A stretch of DNA of 32,982 bases, taken from positions 1 through 32,982 of the forward strand of contig CAKQDS010000021.1 of assembly GCA_934229535.1 (NCBI GenBank). The letters run 5' to 3'. This DNA is from an uncultured Anaeroplasmataceae bacterium (GTDB lineage: Bacteria; Bacillota_I; Bacilli_A; Acholeplasmatales; Anaeroplasmataceae). Made by a program: the position numbers and the translations under genes. Under the pieces are notes generated by a model, which saw only the letters and a program-made list of their open reading frames with translations, was not told the DNA's origin and made no database searches. Below, in pieces: positions 14,737 to 23,473 of the stretch (position 1 is its first letter; each line of letters starts with the position of its first letter).

Positions 14737-16110
14737 TTGGACATACAAAGGTCGATGGTTTTAATTATTCAAACAGTTACGTTTAATGTACCCATCTTTA
14801 TTTTATTAGTATTTTTGATACTAATGTCAGCATTTTTTTCAATGAGTGAAACAGCAATTTCTTGTGCTTCACAGGTTAGACTTAAGCTATTTATCGAGGA
14901 AAGACGAAATGGTAGCAAGAAGGCAATGTATTGCTCTGAGCACTTTGAAAAAACATTAACAACCATTTTGGTTGGAAACAATATTGTAAATACGGCTACT
15001 GCTACATTGGCTCTTGGATTCTTTACTGGTATTTTTGGCCCAATTGGACCAATAGAGTGGATATCAACATTAATTACAACAATTGTCTTATTAATTTTTG
15101 GTGAAATTTTACCTAAAACAATTGCAAAGAATTATGCTGATTCTATTGCCTTAAAGGTTTCATGGATTATTTATTATCTTTCATTTATTTTATACCCAGT
15201 TGTTTTCCTTTTTATGCGTTTACAACGTTTATTTATGAAAAAGGAAAAAGAAGCAGTTAATGAAACTGAGCTTGAAGCTATTTTAGATACAATGGAGGAT
15301 CAAGGCTCTATTGAAGAAAATGAGGTTTCAATTATTAAAAATGTATTTGAGCTTAATGACCGTCCTGTAATGGATATTATGGTTCCGCGAATTGAAATGT
15401 TCGCAATTGATATTGAGTCAACTAATGAAGAAATAAGAGAAATGCTTTTAGAAAACCAATTTTCAAGAATTCCTGTATTCGAAGAGGATAAGGATCACAT
15501 AATTGGAATTTTATATGAGCGTGATTTCTTTGTTGCTTATATTAAGGATAATAATTTTAATGTTAGAAGTATCTTAAGACCAGTGTTATATGTTTCATCA
15601 TCAATGAAGGTTGATGATTTAATTAAAAAGATGCAAAAGGAAAAGAGCCATTTAGCTATTGTTAGTGGTGAATATGGTGATACTCTTGGTCTTGTTACAA
15701 TGGAGGATGCCTTAGAGGAGCTTGTTGGTGAAATCTATGATGAATACGATGACGCTGATGAAAAAGAATTTAAGGTATTAGAGGATGGATCTTTAGAGGT
15801 TAGTGGTGATATGTATGTATCAACATTGTTTGAGGAATTAGATATTCCTGATGAACCTAAAAATGTACCAAATAAGGTTGGAAGCTGGCTTTATGATTCG
15901 CTTGAGCAGTTGCCTAGTGTTGGTGCAAGTATAGATTATATAGCAACATATACAAAGCAGGATGAAAATGGTGATTACGTTGATTATCAAAAGAAGATAA
16001 CTATGTCAGTGTCTAAGGTTGATGGAAGACGTATTGATAAGGTTCATGTTTGTGTTTGTGATGCTACTGATGAAGAAGTATTAGAAAAAGAAAAAAATGA
16101 AGAAGAATAA
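14737..16110 (+). CDS. CorC/HlyC-family membrane protein (DUF21 plus CBS pair)
   Basis: This 457-residue protein has an N-terminal DUF21 membrane domain with about four segments (from residue 13, including NNIVNTATATLALGFF and FGEILPKTIAKNYAD). A CBS-domain pair follows (about 215-340; VMDIMVPRIEMFAID, ENQFSRIPVFEEDKD, ILRPVLYVSSSMKVDDLI), then a C-terminal CorC_HlyC/transporter-associated domain. The family includes MpfA/YqhB-type magnesium exporters of Bacillus; the hemolysin name is historical. The start is a TTG at 14737, 10 bases after AGGAGG; the next in-frame ATG (14755) is too far from that site. It follows efp by 18 bases and ends at a strong terminator. Confidence 0.88.
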   Translation: MDIQRSMVLIIQTVTFNVPIFILLVFLILMSAFFSMSETAISCASQVRLKLFIEERRNGSKKAMYCSEHFEKTLTTILVGNNIVNTATATLALGFFTGIFGPIGPIEWISTLITTIVLLIFGEILPKTIAKNYADSIALKVSWIIYYLSFILYPVVFLFMRLQRLFMKKEKEAVNETELEAILDTMEDQGSIEENEVSIIKNVFELNDRPVMDIMVPRIEMFAIDIESTNEEIREMLLENQFSRIPVFEEDKDHIIGILYERDFFVAYIKDNNFNVRSILRPVLYVSSSMKVDDLIKKMQKEKSHLAIVSGEYGDTLGLVTMEDALEELVGEIYDEYDDADEKEFKVLEDGSLEVSGDMYVSTLFEELDIPDEPKNVPNKVGSWLYDSLEQLPSVGASIDYIATYTKQDENGDYVDYQKKITMSVSKVDGRRIDKVHVCVCDATDEEVLEKEKNEEE

Positions 16111-16140
16111 TATCTAGCTTTTTGCTAGATATTTTTTTTA
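16109..16140 (+). terminator. Strong terminator after the CorC-like gene
   Basis: AATATCTAGC (16109-16118) and its perfect complement (16124-16133) form a 10-bp stem with a TTTTT loop, followed by a run of T. The last A bases of the stop codon begin the stem. Confidence 0.85.
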
Positions 16141-16170
16141 ATGGTTTCATATTATTTAAGGGTGATTTTT

Positions 16171-17097
16171 TTGAAAATTATTAAATGTCTATTTATAATA
16201 CCTTTATTTTTTTTATGCTCATTTAGACAGCTTGGAAGCTCTTATATAATTATGGAAGCTTCATCAAGAAGGGTGTTAAAAGCCGAAAATGAAAATAAAG
16301 AGCTTTTAATAGCTTCTACAACAAAGATTATGACCGCGATTGTATGTATTGAAAGCTTTGATTTAAATGAAGAAATTCTTATTTTAGATGATTATACTAA
16401 AGCAATAGGTAGTAGTGCCTATTTAAAGGCTTCTGATATTTTGACAAGGGAAGAGCTTTTATATGCTTTAATGCTTAGAAGTGGTAATGATGCTGCTTTA
16501 GCCTTATCTAATAATGATAGCTTTGATTTTATTTATTTAATGAATGATTTAGCTAAAAAAATTGGTATGAATGATAGCTATTTTGTTAATTCATCTGGTC
16601 TTGATGAAGAAAATTACAATATTTCTACTGCCTATGATATGGCGCTACTAATGAGCTATGCTTCCCAAAATGAAACATTTTTAAAAATTGCTGGAGCTAA
16701 AAGCTACAAAATAGCCGATAAATATACGTTTATTAATAAGCATAAGCTCATATTAAGTAATGATGCAATTGCGGGAAAGACAGGATATACAACAAGCTCT
16801 GGAAGAGTATTAGTCACTACATTTTCAAAATATAACACAAAATTTGTAGTTGTTAGTATAAATGCTATAGATGATTGGAATTTGCATAAAAAATTAATGA
16901 ATGAAACTACTAAATATCAGTATAAAAGGATACTTAAAAAGGGATATTATGATATGTATGAGATAAAATATGATATTTATTTACCGATTGGTAGAAATGA
17001 AAATAATATAGTTTTAGAATTTGTTAATTTTAATAAAAGAAAATATCTACAAATTTATGTAGATAAAAGAATTATTGTTAAAAATCTCATTATTTAA
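16171..17097 (+). CDS. D-alanyl-D-alanine carboxypeptidase (peptidase S11, DacB/DacF-like)
   Basis: This 308-residue penicillin-binding protein trims the terminal D-Ala from peptidoglycan stem peptides outside the membrane. The three active-site motifs are STTK (S49-K52), SGN (104-106) and KTG (203-205). The N-terminus is a signal peptide (MKIIKCLFIIPLFFLCS). I chose TTG 16171 because AAGGGTGA lies 5 bases before it; ATG 16141 directly abuts a terminator and has no ribosome site. It is shorter than typical DacB/DacF (about 380 residues), mainly in the C-terminal beta domain. In B. subtilis dacB precedes spmA-spmB-rluB, and those genes occur 6.4 kb downstream here, so a spore-cortex role is plausible. 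Confidence 0.85.
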   Translation: MKIIKCLFIIPLFFLCSFRQLGSSYIIMEASSRRVLKAENENKELLIASTTKIMTAIVCIESFDLNEEILILDDYTKAIGSSAYLKASDILTREELLYALMLRSGNDAALALSNNDSFDFIYLMNDLAKKIGMNDSYFVNSSGLDEENYNISTAYDMALLMSYASQNETFLKIAGAKSYKIADKYTFINKHKLILSNDAIAGKTGYTTSSGRVLVTTFSKYNTKFVVVSINAIDDWNLHKKLMNETTKYQYKRILKKGYYDMYEIKYDIYLPIGRNENNIVLEFVNFNKRKYLQIYVDKRIIVKNLII

Positions 17098-17103
17098 TTT
17101 TTG

Positions 17104-17117
17104 TTTAAGCGCTTGCA
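17104..17117 (+). promoter_or_regulatory. cre/LacI-family operator
   Basis: TTTAAGCGCTTGCA matches the catabolite-responsive element pattern TGNAANCGNTNNCA with one mismatch, and has the AAGC-GCTT core typical of LacI-family operators. It lies immediately upstream of the -35 of the sugar-transporter promoter. No LacI-type gene is in the window, so CcpA or a distant regulator is implied. Confidence 0.6.
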
Positions 17118-17120
17118 TAA

Positions 17121-17149
17121 TTGCATAATTATTAATTATTTGCTACAAT
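17121..17149 (+). promoter_or_regulatory. Promoter of the carbohydrate ABC operon
   Basis: TTGCAT (17121-17126), a 17-base spacer and TACAAT (17144-17149) lie just downstream of the cre-like site. A second TTGCATAA copy is directly upstream, and TATAAT at 17149-17154 is an alternative -10. Confidence 0.55.
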
Positions 17150-17182
17150 ATAATTAATAATTATAAAAGTGAGATGATTAAT

Positions 17183-18076
17183 ATGGAACAAAAGGAATCT
17201 TTAAAGGGATGGCTGTATTTATTACCTTCAATGCTTTTTTTAATAGCTTTTATGCTATATCCCTTATTTGATGTTTTTATTTATTCATTTGAGGAAAATT
17301 TCAATTCAGTTGAAAAAATATATACAGGAGTTGGTGTTGCCAATTTTAGGTATATATTTAACGATTATCATTTTACTGATGCAATAAAAAACACAATGCT
17401 AATTGTTATTATTACGGTTCCCTTATCTACAATTATAGCTTTATTAATTGCGGTTGGTCTTAATGCAATTAAACCATTAAAAAAGATTTTTCAAACAATT
17501 TTCTTTTTACCATATGTAACTAATGCTTTAGCTGTTGGTATGGTATTTATGATTATTTTTAAGGATACAACTAATTCTTATAGCATTATGAATACAATTT
17601 TAATGCATTTAGGTATTAATCCTGTTGATTGGTTAAGCGGATCATATGCAGCTAAAATGTTTGTGATGTGCTTTTATACAATTTGGAATGTTATGCCATT
17701 TAAGATTTTAGTTTTAGTTGGAACACTTCAATCAGTTAATAAAACAATGTATGATGCTGCAAAAATTGATGGCACGTCAAAAATGCGCACTTTCTTTAAA
17801 ATTACTGTACCAATGATTTCCCCAATGCTTTCTTATTTAGTTATAACAGGCTTTATTGGAGCCTTTAAGGAATATAACAATGCTATTGGTTTATTTGGAA
17901 CAAAGCTTAATGATGTAGGAATGAATACTATTGTTGGTTGTATTTATGATTATTTATATTCAGAGGCTGGTGGCTTCCCAGGCTATGCTGCAGCTGCTGC
18001 AATTGTTTTGTTTTTTATAATTCTTACTATTACGGCTATTAATTTATTGATTAGTAAGAAAAAGGTATACTATTAG
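17183..18076 (+). CDS. Carbohydrate ABC importer permease, MalF/UgpA type
   Basis: This 297-residue inner-membrane permease has six predicted segments, the first in WLYLLPSMLFLIAFMLY. The EAA loop that docks the ATPase is YDAAKIDGTSKMRTFFKITVP. It belongs to the CUT1 family of sugar and oligosaccharide importers. I preferred ATG 17183 because GTGAG lies 8 bases upstream; ATG 17174 would begin on that site. It is the first gene of a three-gene operon with the MalG-type partner and binding lipoprotein. No ATPase gene accompanies it, as is usual where a shared MsmX-like ATPase serves several importers. The substrate cannot be read from the sequence. Confidence 0.9.
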   Translation: MEQKESLKGWLYLLPSMLFLIAFMLYPLFDVFIYSFEENFNSVEKIYTGVGVANFRYIFNDYHFTDAIKNTMLIVIITVPLSTIIALLIAVGLNAIKPLKKIFQTIFFLPYVTNALAVGMVFMIIFKDTTNSYSIMNTILMHLGINPVDWLSGSYAAKMFVMCFYTIWNVMPFKILVLVGTLQSVNKTMYDAAKIDGTSKMRTFFKITVPMISPMLSYLVITGFIGAFKEYNNAIGLFGTKLNDVGMNTIVGCIYDYLYSEAGGFPGYAAAAAIVLFFIILTITAINLLISKKKVYY

Positions 18077-18088
18077 GAGGGGATGAGA

Positions 18089-18967
18089 ATGAATAAGACT
18101 TTTGATGTTCAAAAATTAAAAAAAGAAGCACAGATTAAAAATATTGTTAGATATATTGTTATTTATTTATTTTTAGTTATTTGTGCCTTCATAGTTATTT
18201 TCCCCTTTTATTATATGATAATTACCTCATTTAAATCATTTAAGGAATTTACAAATGAGGTGTCTCCAACTCTATTTCCTAAGGCTTTTACAATTGATAG
18301 CTATGTTACAGCCTTTAAATTCGTTTCTTTAATTAGATATATGGGCAATACCTTACTATATTCAGTTATAACAACCTTAATTATGCTAGTGGTTGTTATA
18401 ACTGCAGCCTTTGCGTTTGCAAGATTAAAATTTAAAGGTAAGAATTTGGTATTTAGTATATATCTTGCAACAATGATGATTCCTATGGAGCTTTTCACCA
18501 TCACTAACTATGCAACGGTAGTTAATTTGAATATGAAAAATTCCTTTACGGCTTTAATTCTACCAACAGTCTTATCTGTTTTCTACATTTATCTATTAAG
18601 ACAAAATTTTATGCAGGTGCCAGATGAGATGTATTATGCTGCTAAGGTTGATGGAACAAGTGATTTTAATTATATGATGAAGGTTTTGGTTCCTTTATCA
18701 AAGCCAACCCTAATTTTCATTACGGTTTTAAAATTTATTGAATGCTGGAATTCATATGTTTGGCCTCGTTTAGTAATAGATGAAAGTAGTGAATATAATT
18801 TAGTTAGTACGGCAATTGAAATTATTAGAACCTCAGGCTTTGGTAAGGATAATATTCCAGCAATGATGGCTTCAGTTGTTATTATATCATTACCATTATT
18901 AATAATTTTTATTGTGTTTAGACGTCAAATAATGCAAGGCGTTTCTAGAAACGGCTTAAAGGGTTAG
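18089..18967 (+). CDS. Carbohydrate ABC importer permease, MalG/UgpE type
   Basis: This 292-residue partner permease has six segments. The first is in FLVICAFIVIFPFYYMIITSF, a typical MalG-family opening. The EAA loop is YYAAKVDGTSDFNYMMKVLVP, and the C-terminus RRQIMQGVSRNGLKG is close to the family consensus (xGLTxGAVKG). The start is ATG 18089, 6 bases after AGGAGGGG; ATG 18083 is too close. It begins 12 bases after the MalF-type gene and is followed by the binding protein. Confidence 0.9.
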   Translation: MNKTFDVQKLKKEAQIKNIVRYIVIYLFLVICAFIVIFPFYYMIITSFKSFKEFTNEVSPTLFPKAFTIDSYVTAFKFVSLIRYMGNTLLYSVITTLIMLVVVITAAFAFARLKFKGKNLVFSIYLATMMIPMELFTITNYATVVNLNMKNSFTALILPTVLSVFYIYLLRQNFMQVPDEMYYAAKVDGTSDFNYMMKVLVPLSKPTLIFITVLKFIECWNSYVWPRLVIDESSEYNLVSTAIEIIRTSGFGKDNIPAMMASVVIISLPLLIIFIVFRRQIMQGVSRNGLKG

Positions 18968-18993
18968 CTTTTTAAATTTAGAAGGTGGACAAA

Positions 18994-20511
18994 ATGAAAA
19001 AGAAACTAATTTATTTAATGATGCTAGTGTTTTTGGTTTTATCATTAGCAAGCTGTCACGGAACCTTAGTTCCTAGCGGAAGTAAAAAGCTTTCAAACAC
19101 CAAATTTGAGGTTCCTGAAAGCTTCGATACATCTAAAAATTATGAAATAACCTTTTGGGCTAAAAATGATAGTAATAATGCTCAAAAGCAAATATATTAT
19201 AATGCGATTAGTGAATTTGAAAAAATTTATCCTAATATTAAGGTGAAAATAACAAGCTACACCAATTATAATGATATTTATCGTGATGTTTTAAAAAATA
19301 TTTCTACCAATTCAACACCTAATGTATGTATTGCTTATCCTGATAATGTTGCTACCTACAAAACTGGTGAAAATATGGTTGTACCACTTGATGATTTAAT
19401 TAATAATGAAAAATATGGCTTTGGTGGTAGTGAAATTTTGTATGATAGTCCTAAAAAGAGTGAAGTAATTGCTAAATATTTAGACGAGGGTCTTTTAAAG
19501 GATGAATCTGAAAAGGGCAAAAGCTATTATACAATTCCTTTTATGCGTAGTGATGAGGTTTTGTATGTAAATAAAAGCTATTTAGAAGAAAATGGCTTTG
19601 AAATTCCTGAAATTTTTACTTGGGATTATTTATTTGAGGTATGTCGTTATGCAAGAAATAAGTATGATGATGAGCATAAAAATGATAAGGGCTATAAACG
19701 CGATGCCTTTATTCCCTTAATTTATAAATCAGTTGATAATATGTTTATCCAATTATGTAAGCAATATGGCTATGATTATACAACAGAGGATGGAGATATT
19801 TTATTTGATAATCCTAATACTAGAGCAATGATTAAGAAGCTTTGGGGTTATACATTTGTTAATGAGGGCTTATTTGATGTGTTTGATCGAGTAAGCTATC
19901 CTGGTAATAAATTTAACAAAAAGGAATGTATTTTTGCTATTGATTCATCAGCAGGGGCAACCTGGATTGGTAGTGATGCTCCTCTTACTGAGGTTGAGGC
20001 ATCAGGATCATTTGAAACTATTGTTTGTGATGTTCCTCAGGATGATACATCTGGTGTTGATGTTATTTCTCAGGGACCATCAATTTGTTTATTCAATAAG
20101 TCTAATCCGCAGGAGGTACTTGCTTCTTGGATATTTGCAATGTACTTACTTACAAATGATACGCAAATAGCCTATGCTAAAACTGAAGGCTATTCACCTG
20201 TAACCTATAAAGCAATAAATAATGCTGATTTCCAAAATTATCTAAACAATCCCTCACCTATTTATAAAACTGAAGCTACAAATGCTGAGTCTTATGCAAA
20301 TAGCTATTATGTAAAAATTGCCGCAACTAAGAATGTTATTAAAAATATTGAAAATAGCTTTGTTACTCCGGCATTTAATGGCTCTGCACTTGTTAGAAAT
20401 GCTTGTGGTGGTATGATATTTTGGATGGGAAGTCCTTCATCATATCCTGTAATGGATGATGAGCATTTGAATAAGCTATTTAAAAGGGCCAAGGATAATT
20501 GTAATATTTAA
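18994..20511 (+). CDS. Carbohydrate ABC importer solute-binding lipoprotein
   Basis: This 505-residue extracellular binding protein has a lipoprotein signal with lipobox LASC (acylated Cys21). The mature part has the family-1 binding-protein pattern: YEITFWAKNDSN near the start, EFEKIYPNIKVKITSY, NVCIAYPDNVATYK, a hinge around TIPFMRSDEVLYVNKSYLEENGF, and a C-terminal region with EVLASWIFAMYLLT. At about 500 residues it is longer than maltose-binding proteins and closer to oligosaccharide binders. I chose ATG 18994 because GAAGGTGG precedes it; GTG 18985 lies within that site. It completes the importer with the two permeases upstream. Confidence 0.9.
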   Translation: MKKKLIYLMMLVFLVLSLASCHGTLVPSGSKKLSNTKFEVPESFDTSKNYEITFWAKNDSNNAQKQIYYNAISEFEKIYPNIKVKITSYTNYNDIYRDVLKNISTNSTPNVCIAYPDNVATYKTGENMVVPLDDLINNEKYGFGGSEILYDSPKKSEVIAKYLDEGLLKDESEKGKSYYTIPFMRSDEVLYVNKSYLEENGFEIPEIFTWDYLFEVCRYARNKYDDEHKNDKGYKRDAFIPLIYKSVDNMFIQLCKQYGYDYTTEDGDILFDNPNTRAMIKKLWGYTFVNEGLFDVFDRVSYPGNKFNKKECIFAIDSSAGATWIGSDAPLTEVEASGSFETIVCDVPQDDTSGVDVISQGPSICLFNKSNPQEVLASWIFAMYLLTNDTQIAYAKTEGYSPVTYKAINNADFQNYLNNPSPIYKTEATNAESYANSYYVKIAATKNVIKNIENSFVTPAFNGSALVRNACGGMIFWMGSPSSYPVMDDEHLNKLFKRAKDNCNI

Positions 20512-20536
20512 TAAAATGTAAAAAAAATCTAAAATC

Positions 20537-20565
20537 TTGTATTTTAGTTAGATTTTAAGTATAAT
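20537..20565 (+). promoter_or_regulatory. Promoter of the duplicated-domain lipoprotein gene
   Basis: TTGTAT (20537-20542), a 17-base spacer and perfect TATAAT (20560-20565). The sequence also contains overlapping 7-bp complementarities (CTAAAAT with ATTTTAG, and AAATCTA with TAGATTT) that could weakly terminate the importer transcript. Confidence 0.65.
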
Positions 20566-20602
20566 ATATATGAATAAATAAGAAAGAGAGAATATAGAAA
20601 AA

Positions 20603-21994
20603 ATGAAAGCAAGAAAAATTTTAGTAGGTGCTACAGCCTTAGCTGCTTTATTTACAGTTGCTGGATGTAAGAATTCTTCAAATGAAATTGTTCCACTAAC
20701 TATGGATCAATTAGGTCAAGCTCATCTTCATACTGCATTTGAAAAAGCACCAACAAATCAGGTTACTGCCGTTATGGGCTATGTAGCTGCAAAGCAAAGC
20801 TGGTGTGATGGTAAAGCTACTATTTATCTATTAGATGATAATAGTGAAGGTTATTTTGTTTATAACCTACCTTGTACTAAGGAACAGTATGATACAGATT
20901 TAGCTATTGGAACTCCAGTTGCCGTTGCAGGTGTTAAGGGTGAATGGAGTGGCGAGATGGAAATTCTTGGCCAAGATGGTGATGGTGCTGTTTATTCAGT
21001 ATTTAAGGATGAAGAAAAGAAGACTGATTTTAAGCCAATTGAATTAACTCTTGATGATGATGCTAAAGAATTTAACAATGCTTATTTTACAATTAAGGAT
21101 GTAACATTAACTAGTACTCCAACATTCCAAAAGGATGACAATACTGGAGATATTTATTTTACTGTTAAGGATGCAAATGGTAAGACAATGGATTGCTGTG
21201 TTGAATCTTATTTAACAGCTGAGGATACTGATTTCTATAAGAGTGTAGCTTCTTTAAAGGCTGGTGCAAAGCTTAATATTACTGGTTATATGTATATGTA
21301 TAATAATGCTGCAAACCCTCATATTGTTGACATTAAGACAAATCATAAGGAAACAATAAATAAGGATTTATTAAAGCAAGCTCATGCATTTGGCAATTTT
21401 ATGACTGCTGAAAATAATACAGTTACAACAATTACTGGTTATGTAGCTGCAAAGCAAAGCTGGTGGGATAATAAAGCTACTTTATATATTTTAGATGATA
21501 ATAGTGAAGGCTACTTTGTTTATAATATTAACTGTACAAAGGAACAATATGATACAGATTTAGCTATTGGTAATAAGGTTAGTGTTACTGGTGTTAAGGG
21601 TGAATGGAGCGGACAAACTGAAATTTTAGGTCAAGATGGTGCTGGTGCTACATATAAGGTATTAGATGGTAAGAAAAAATCATTTACACCAATTGTGCTT
21701 GAGGTGAATGCTGGAGTTGAAATGTTTAATAATGCTTATTTCACAATTAAGGATGTAACATTAGTTAGTGATCCAACATTCCAAAAAGATGATAAAACTG
21801 GAGATATTTATTTTACTGTTAAGGATGCAAATGGTAAGACAATGGATTGCTGTGTTGAATCTTATTTAACAGCTGAGGATACTGATTTATATAAGAGTGT
21901 AGCTGAATTAAAGGCTGGAGCTAAAATAAATATTACAGGTTATTTATATATTTACAATAATGCTGCAAATCCTCATATTGTATCAATTAAGTAA
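20603..21994 (+). CDS. Lipoprotein of two near-identical halves, OB-fold-like
   Basis: This 463-residue lipoprotein has lipobox VAGC (Cys22). The mature protein is a tandem duplication with an offset of 218 residues (units about 41-244 and 259-463). Each unit has two parts resembling extracytoplasmic OB-folds. The first runs from GYVAAKQSW through IYLLDDNSEGYFVYN to GEWSGEMEIL. The second runs from NAYFTIKDVTL through GDIYFTVKDANGKTMDC to NAANPHIV. Conserved Cys residues occur (CTKEQYDT, MDCCVESY). The OB assignment is by strand pattern only. It has its own promoter and terminator but follows a sugar importer, so a role in surface binding is possible but unproven. The Shine-Dalgarno is weak (GAGAG about 12 bases upstream). 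Confidence 0.8.
   Translation: MKARKILVGATALAALFTVAGCKNSSNEIVPLTMDQLGQAHLHTAFEKAPTNQVTAVMGYVAAKQSWCDGKATIYLLDDNSEGYFVYNLPCTKEQYDTDLAIGTPVAVAGVKGEWSGEMEILGQDGDGAVYSVFKDEEKKTDFKPIELTLDDDAKEFNNAYFTIKDVTLTSTPTFQKDDNTGDIYFTVKDANGKTMDCCVESYLTAEDTDFYKSVASLKAGAKLNITGYMYMYNNAANPHIVDIKTNHKETINKDLLKQAHAFGNFMTAENNTVTTITGYVAAKQSWWDNKATLYILDDNSEGYFVYNINCTKEQYDTDLAIGNKVSVTGVKGEWSGQTEILGQDGAGATYKVLDGKKKSFTPIVLEVNAGVEMFNNAYFTIKDVTLVSDPTFQKDDKTGDIYFTVKDANGKTMDCCVESYLTAEDTDLYKSVAELKAGAKINITGYLYIYNNAANPHIVSIK
21143..21888 (+). repeat. 92-bp identical direct repeat within the lipoprotein gene
   Basis: Positions 21143-21234 and 21797-21888 are identical over 92 bases, 654 bases (218 codons) apart and in frame. 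Flanking sequence is similar but has diverged. The identity extends through synonymous sites, indicating a recent duplication or ongoing gene conversion rather than protein-level constraint alone. Confidence 0.85.
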
Positions 21995-22003
21995 AAAATA
22001 TGT

Positions 22004-22030
22004 AAAAAGTCCCATGTGGACTTTTTTTTT
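22004..22030 (+). terminator. Terminator after the duplicated lipoprotein
   Basis: AAAAAGTCC (22004-22012), loop CATGT and GGACTTTTT (22018-22026), a perfect 9-bp stem leading into a T run to 22030. Confidence 0.85.
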
Positions 22031-22065
22031 ATTTAAAAAAATGCTAAAATAAGGCGGTGATATAA

Positions 22066-22725
22066 ATGATTACATATGATGAAATAAGAAAAAATAAAGA
22101 AATAAATACCTATATTGAAAAGGCTGATGAATCTTTAATTGCTTTAGGCTATACTGAGCATAGCTTTCCGCATGTAACTAAGGTTGCTCGTGATGCTGGA
22201 TATATTCTTGAAACGCTAGGATATAATGAGCATGATGTTGAGTTAGTTCAAATTGCTGCTTATTTACATGACATTGGTAATTTAGTTAATAGAGTTGATC
22301 ATTCGCAAAGTGGAGCTATTATGGCTTTTCGTATTTTAGATCATTTAAATATGGAACCAGACGATATTGCTCAAATTGTTTCTGCAATTGGTAACCATGA
22401 TGAAGGAACTGGAGTTGCAGTAAATCCAATTGCTGCTGCCTTAATAATAGCTGATAAATCAGATGTAAGAAGAACAAGAGTTAGAAATCAGGATGTGGTA
22501 AATTTTGATATTCATGATAGAGTTAATTATTCTGTTAAAAAGTCGATTTTAAAGATAAACACAGAAAAAACAATTATTAAGCTAAAGCTAGAAATTGATG
22601 TTAAGGTCTCACCAGTAATGGATTACTTTGAAATTTTTTTAAATCGTATGATTATGTGTCGTAAGGCTGCAGAGAAGCTTGGACTTGAATTTAAGCTAAT
22701 AATAAATGAACAACAATTAATTTAG
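22066..22725 (+). CDS. HD-domain metal-dependent phosphohydrolase
   Basis: This 219-residue cytoplasmic protein has HD-superfamily metal ligands in order: H36 (FPHVTKVAR), H68-D69 (YLHDIGN), H111-D112 (NHDEGT) and D130 (IADKSDVRR). The family hydrolyses nucleotides or other phosphoesters; the substrate here is not evident. No nucleotide cyclase, GGDEF or RelA domain is attached. GGCGGTGA precedes the ATG. It is 9 bases upstream of the next gene, so both are probably in one transcript starting after the terminator at 22004-22030. Confidence 0.82.
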   Translation: MITYDEIRKNKEINTYIEKADESLIALGYTEHSFPHVTKVARDAGYILETLGYNEHDVELVQIAAYLHDIGNLVNRVDHSQSGAIMAFRILDHLNMEPDDIAQIVSAIGNHDEGTGVAVNPIAAALIIADKSDVRRTRVRNQDVVNFDIHDRVNYSVKKSILKINTEKTIIKLKLEIDVKVSPVMDYFEIFLNRMIMCRKAAEKLGLEFKLIINEQQLI

Positions 22726-22733
22726 GTGATAAA

Positions 22734-23426
22734 ATGCTAGAAGAAAAATATAAAAAATTAAAAAATAGTGCCCTTATAAAAGCAATTTATTTATCTGTAA
22801 GCTCACTTATTTTATTAGGACTTGCTTTAGTTTTTATTTTGGCAATAAAAATTATTCCACTTGCTCTAGTGATTATTTTAGTAGGAGCTGTAAATTGGAT
22901 GCTTGCAAGTAATATTGCTCATCAAAAATTTATGATTAAGCAGCAGGAAATAATTGAAGAGGCGTTTAAGGAAAAATTAAAGGGCTTTAAGCTAGAAATT
23001 GGAGGCAATCCTAAGGAGGATATGCTTAAAACCTTAGATATACCCTATGCTAAGCCATCATATTTACCATCATTTGTATTACAAGGTAGCATTGATGATG
23101 TAAAGATTACGGCTTATAGTGCATCCTATAAGACAGGAATGGATAAGGATTATACCTATGCTAGAATATATAAATTTACATTTAAGAAGAAGCCATATGC
23201 ATTAAATTTGGAACAATTTGATTCACCAATAGTTGGGTGCTCAATTAATACAGAAACTAAGTATACTAATAATGAAATTTATCTACATTTTGCTAATTTA
23301 AGTAGTAGTGAGGGGAATATTTATTCTTTGTTTTTAAATAAATATGCAAATTTAGATGCTTATTTAAAGCGCTTGGATATGGAGCTTGCTTTTTTTAAAG
23401 AGGTTATTGAAATTGCTAAGGATTAA
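22734..23426 (+). CDS. Membrane protein with two N-terminal segments, DUF3137-like
   Basis: This 230-residue protein has two adjacent membrane segments (about 18-37 and 40-58) joined by a very short turn, so the C-terminal domain of about 165 residues should be cytoplasmic. That domain has alternating beta strands (VLQGSIDDVKITAYSASY, YARIYKFTFKKKPY). Its layout is reminiscent of DUF3137 proteins, a resemblance I hold loosely. AGGTGA lies 5 bases before the ATG. The stop codon sits in the loop of the following terminator. Confidence 0.6.
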   Translation: MLEEKYKKLKNSALIKAIYLSVSSLILLGLALVFILAIKIIPLALVIILVGAVNWMLASNIAHQKFMIKQQEIIEEAFKEKLKGFKLEIGGNPKEDMLKTLDIPYAKPSYLPSFVLQGSIDDVKITAYSASYKTGMDKDYTYARIYKFTFKKKPYALNLEQFDSPIVGCSINTETKYTNNEIYLHFANLSSSEGNIYSLFLNKYANLDAYLKRLDMELAFFKEVIEIAKD

Positions 23427-23441
23427 CTTAGCATTTTTTTT
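23414..23441 (+). terminator. Terminator overlapping a stop codon
   Basis: TGCTAAG (23414-23420) and CTTAGCA (23427-23433) form a 7-bp stem whose 6-base loop contains the TAA stop of the upstream gene, followed by eight T. Confidence 0.7.
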
Positions 23442-23473
23442 ATTTATAAAAATATAATTAAATAGGTGATAGG

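Noticed and set aside
16141..16170. ATG start for the carboxypeptidase
   Set aside because: It directly abuts the T run of a strong terminator with no Shine-Dalgarno; TTG 16171 has AAGGGTGA and begins a normal signal peptide.
19934..20170. Alternative plus-frame open frame within the binding-protein gene
   Set aside because: Leu-rich out-of-frame shadow of a well-supported gene.
23430..23458. Promoter for spmA using TATAAT at 23453-23458
   Set aside because: No acceptable -35 at 16-18 bases upstream and no sigma-E or sigma-G pattern; a TATAAT alone is expected often in this composition.
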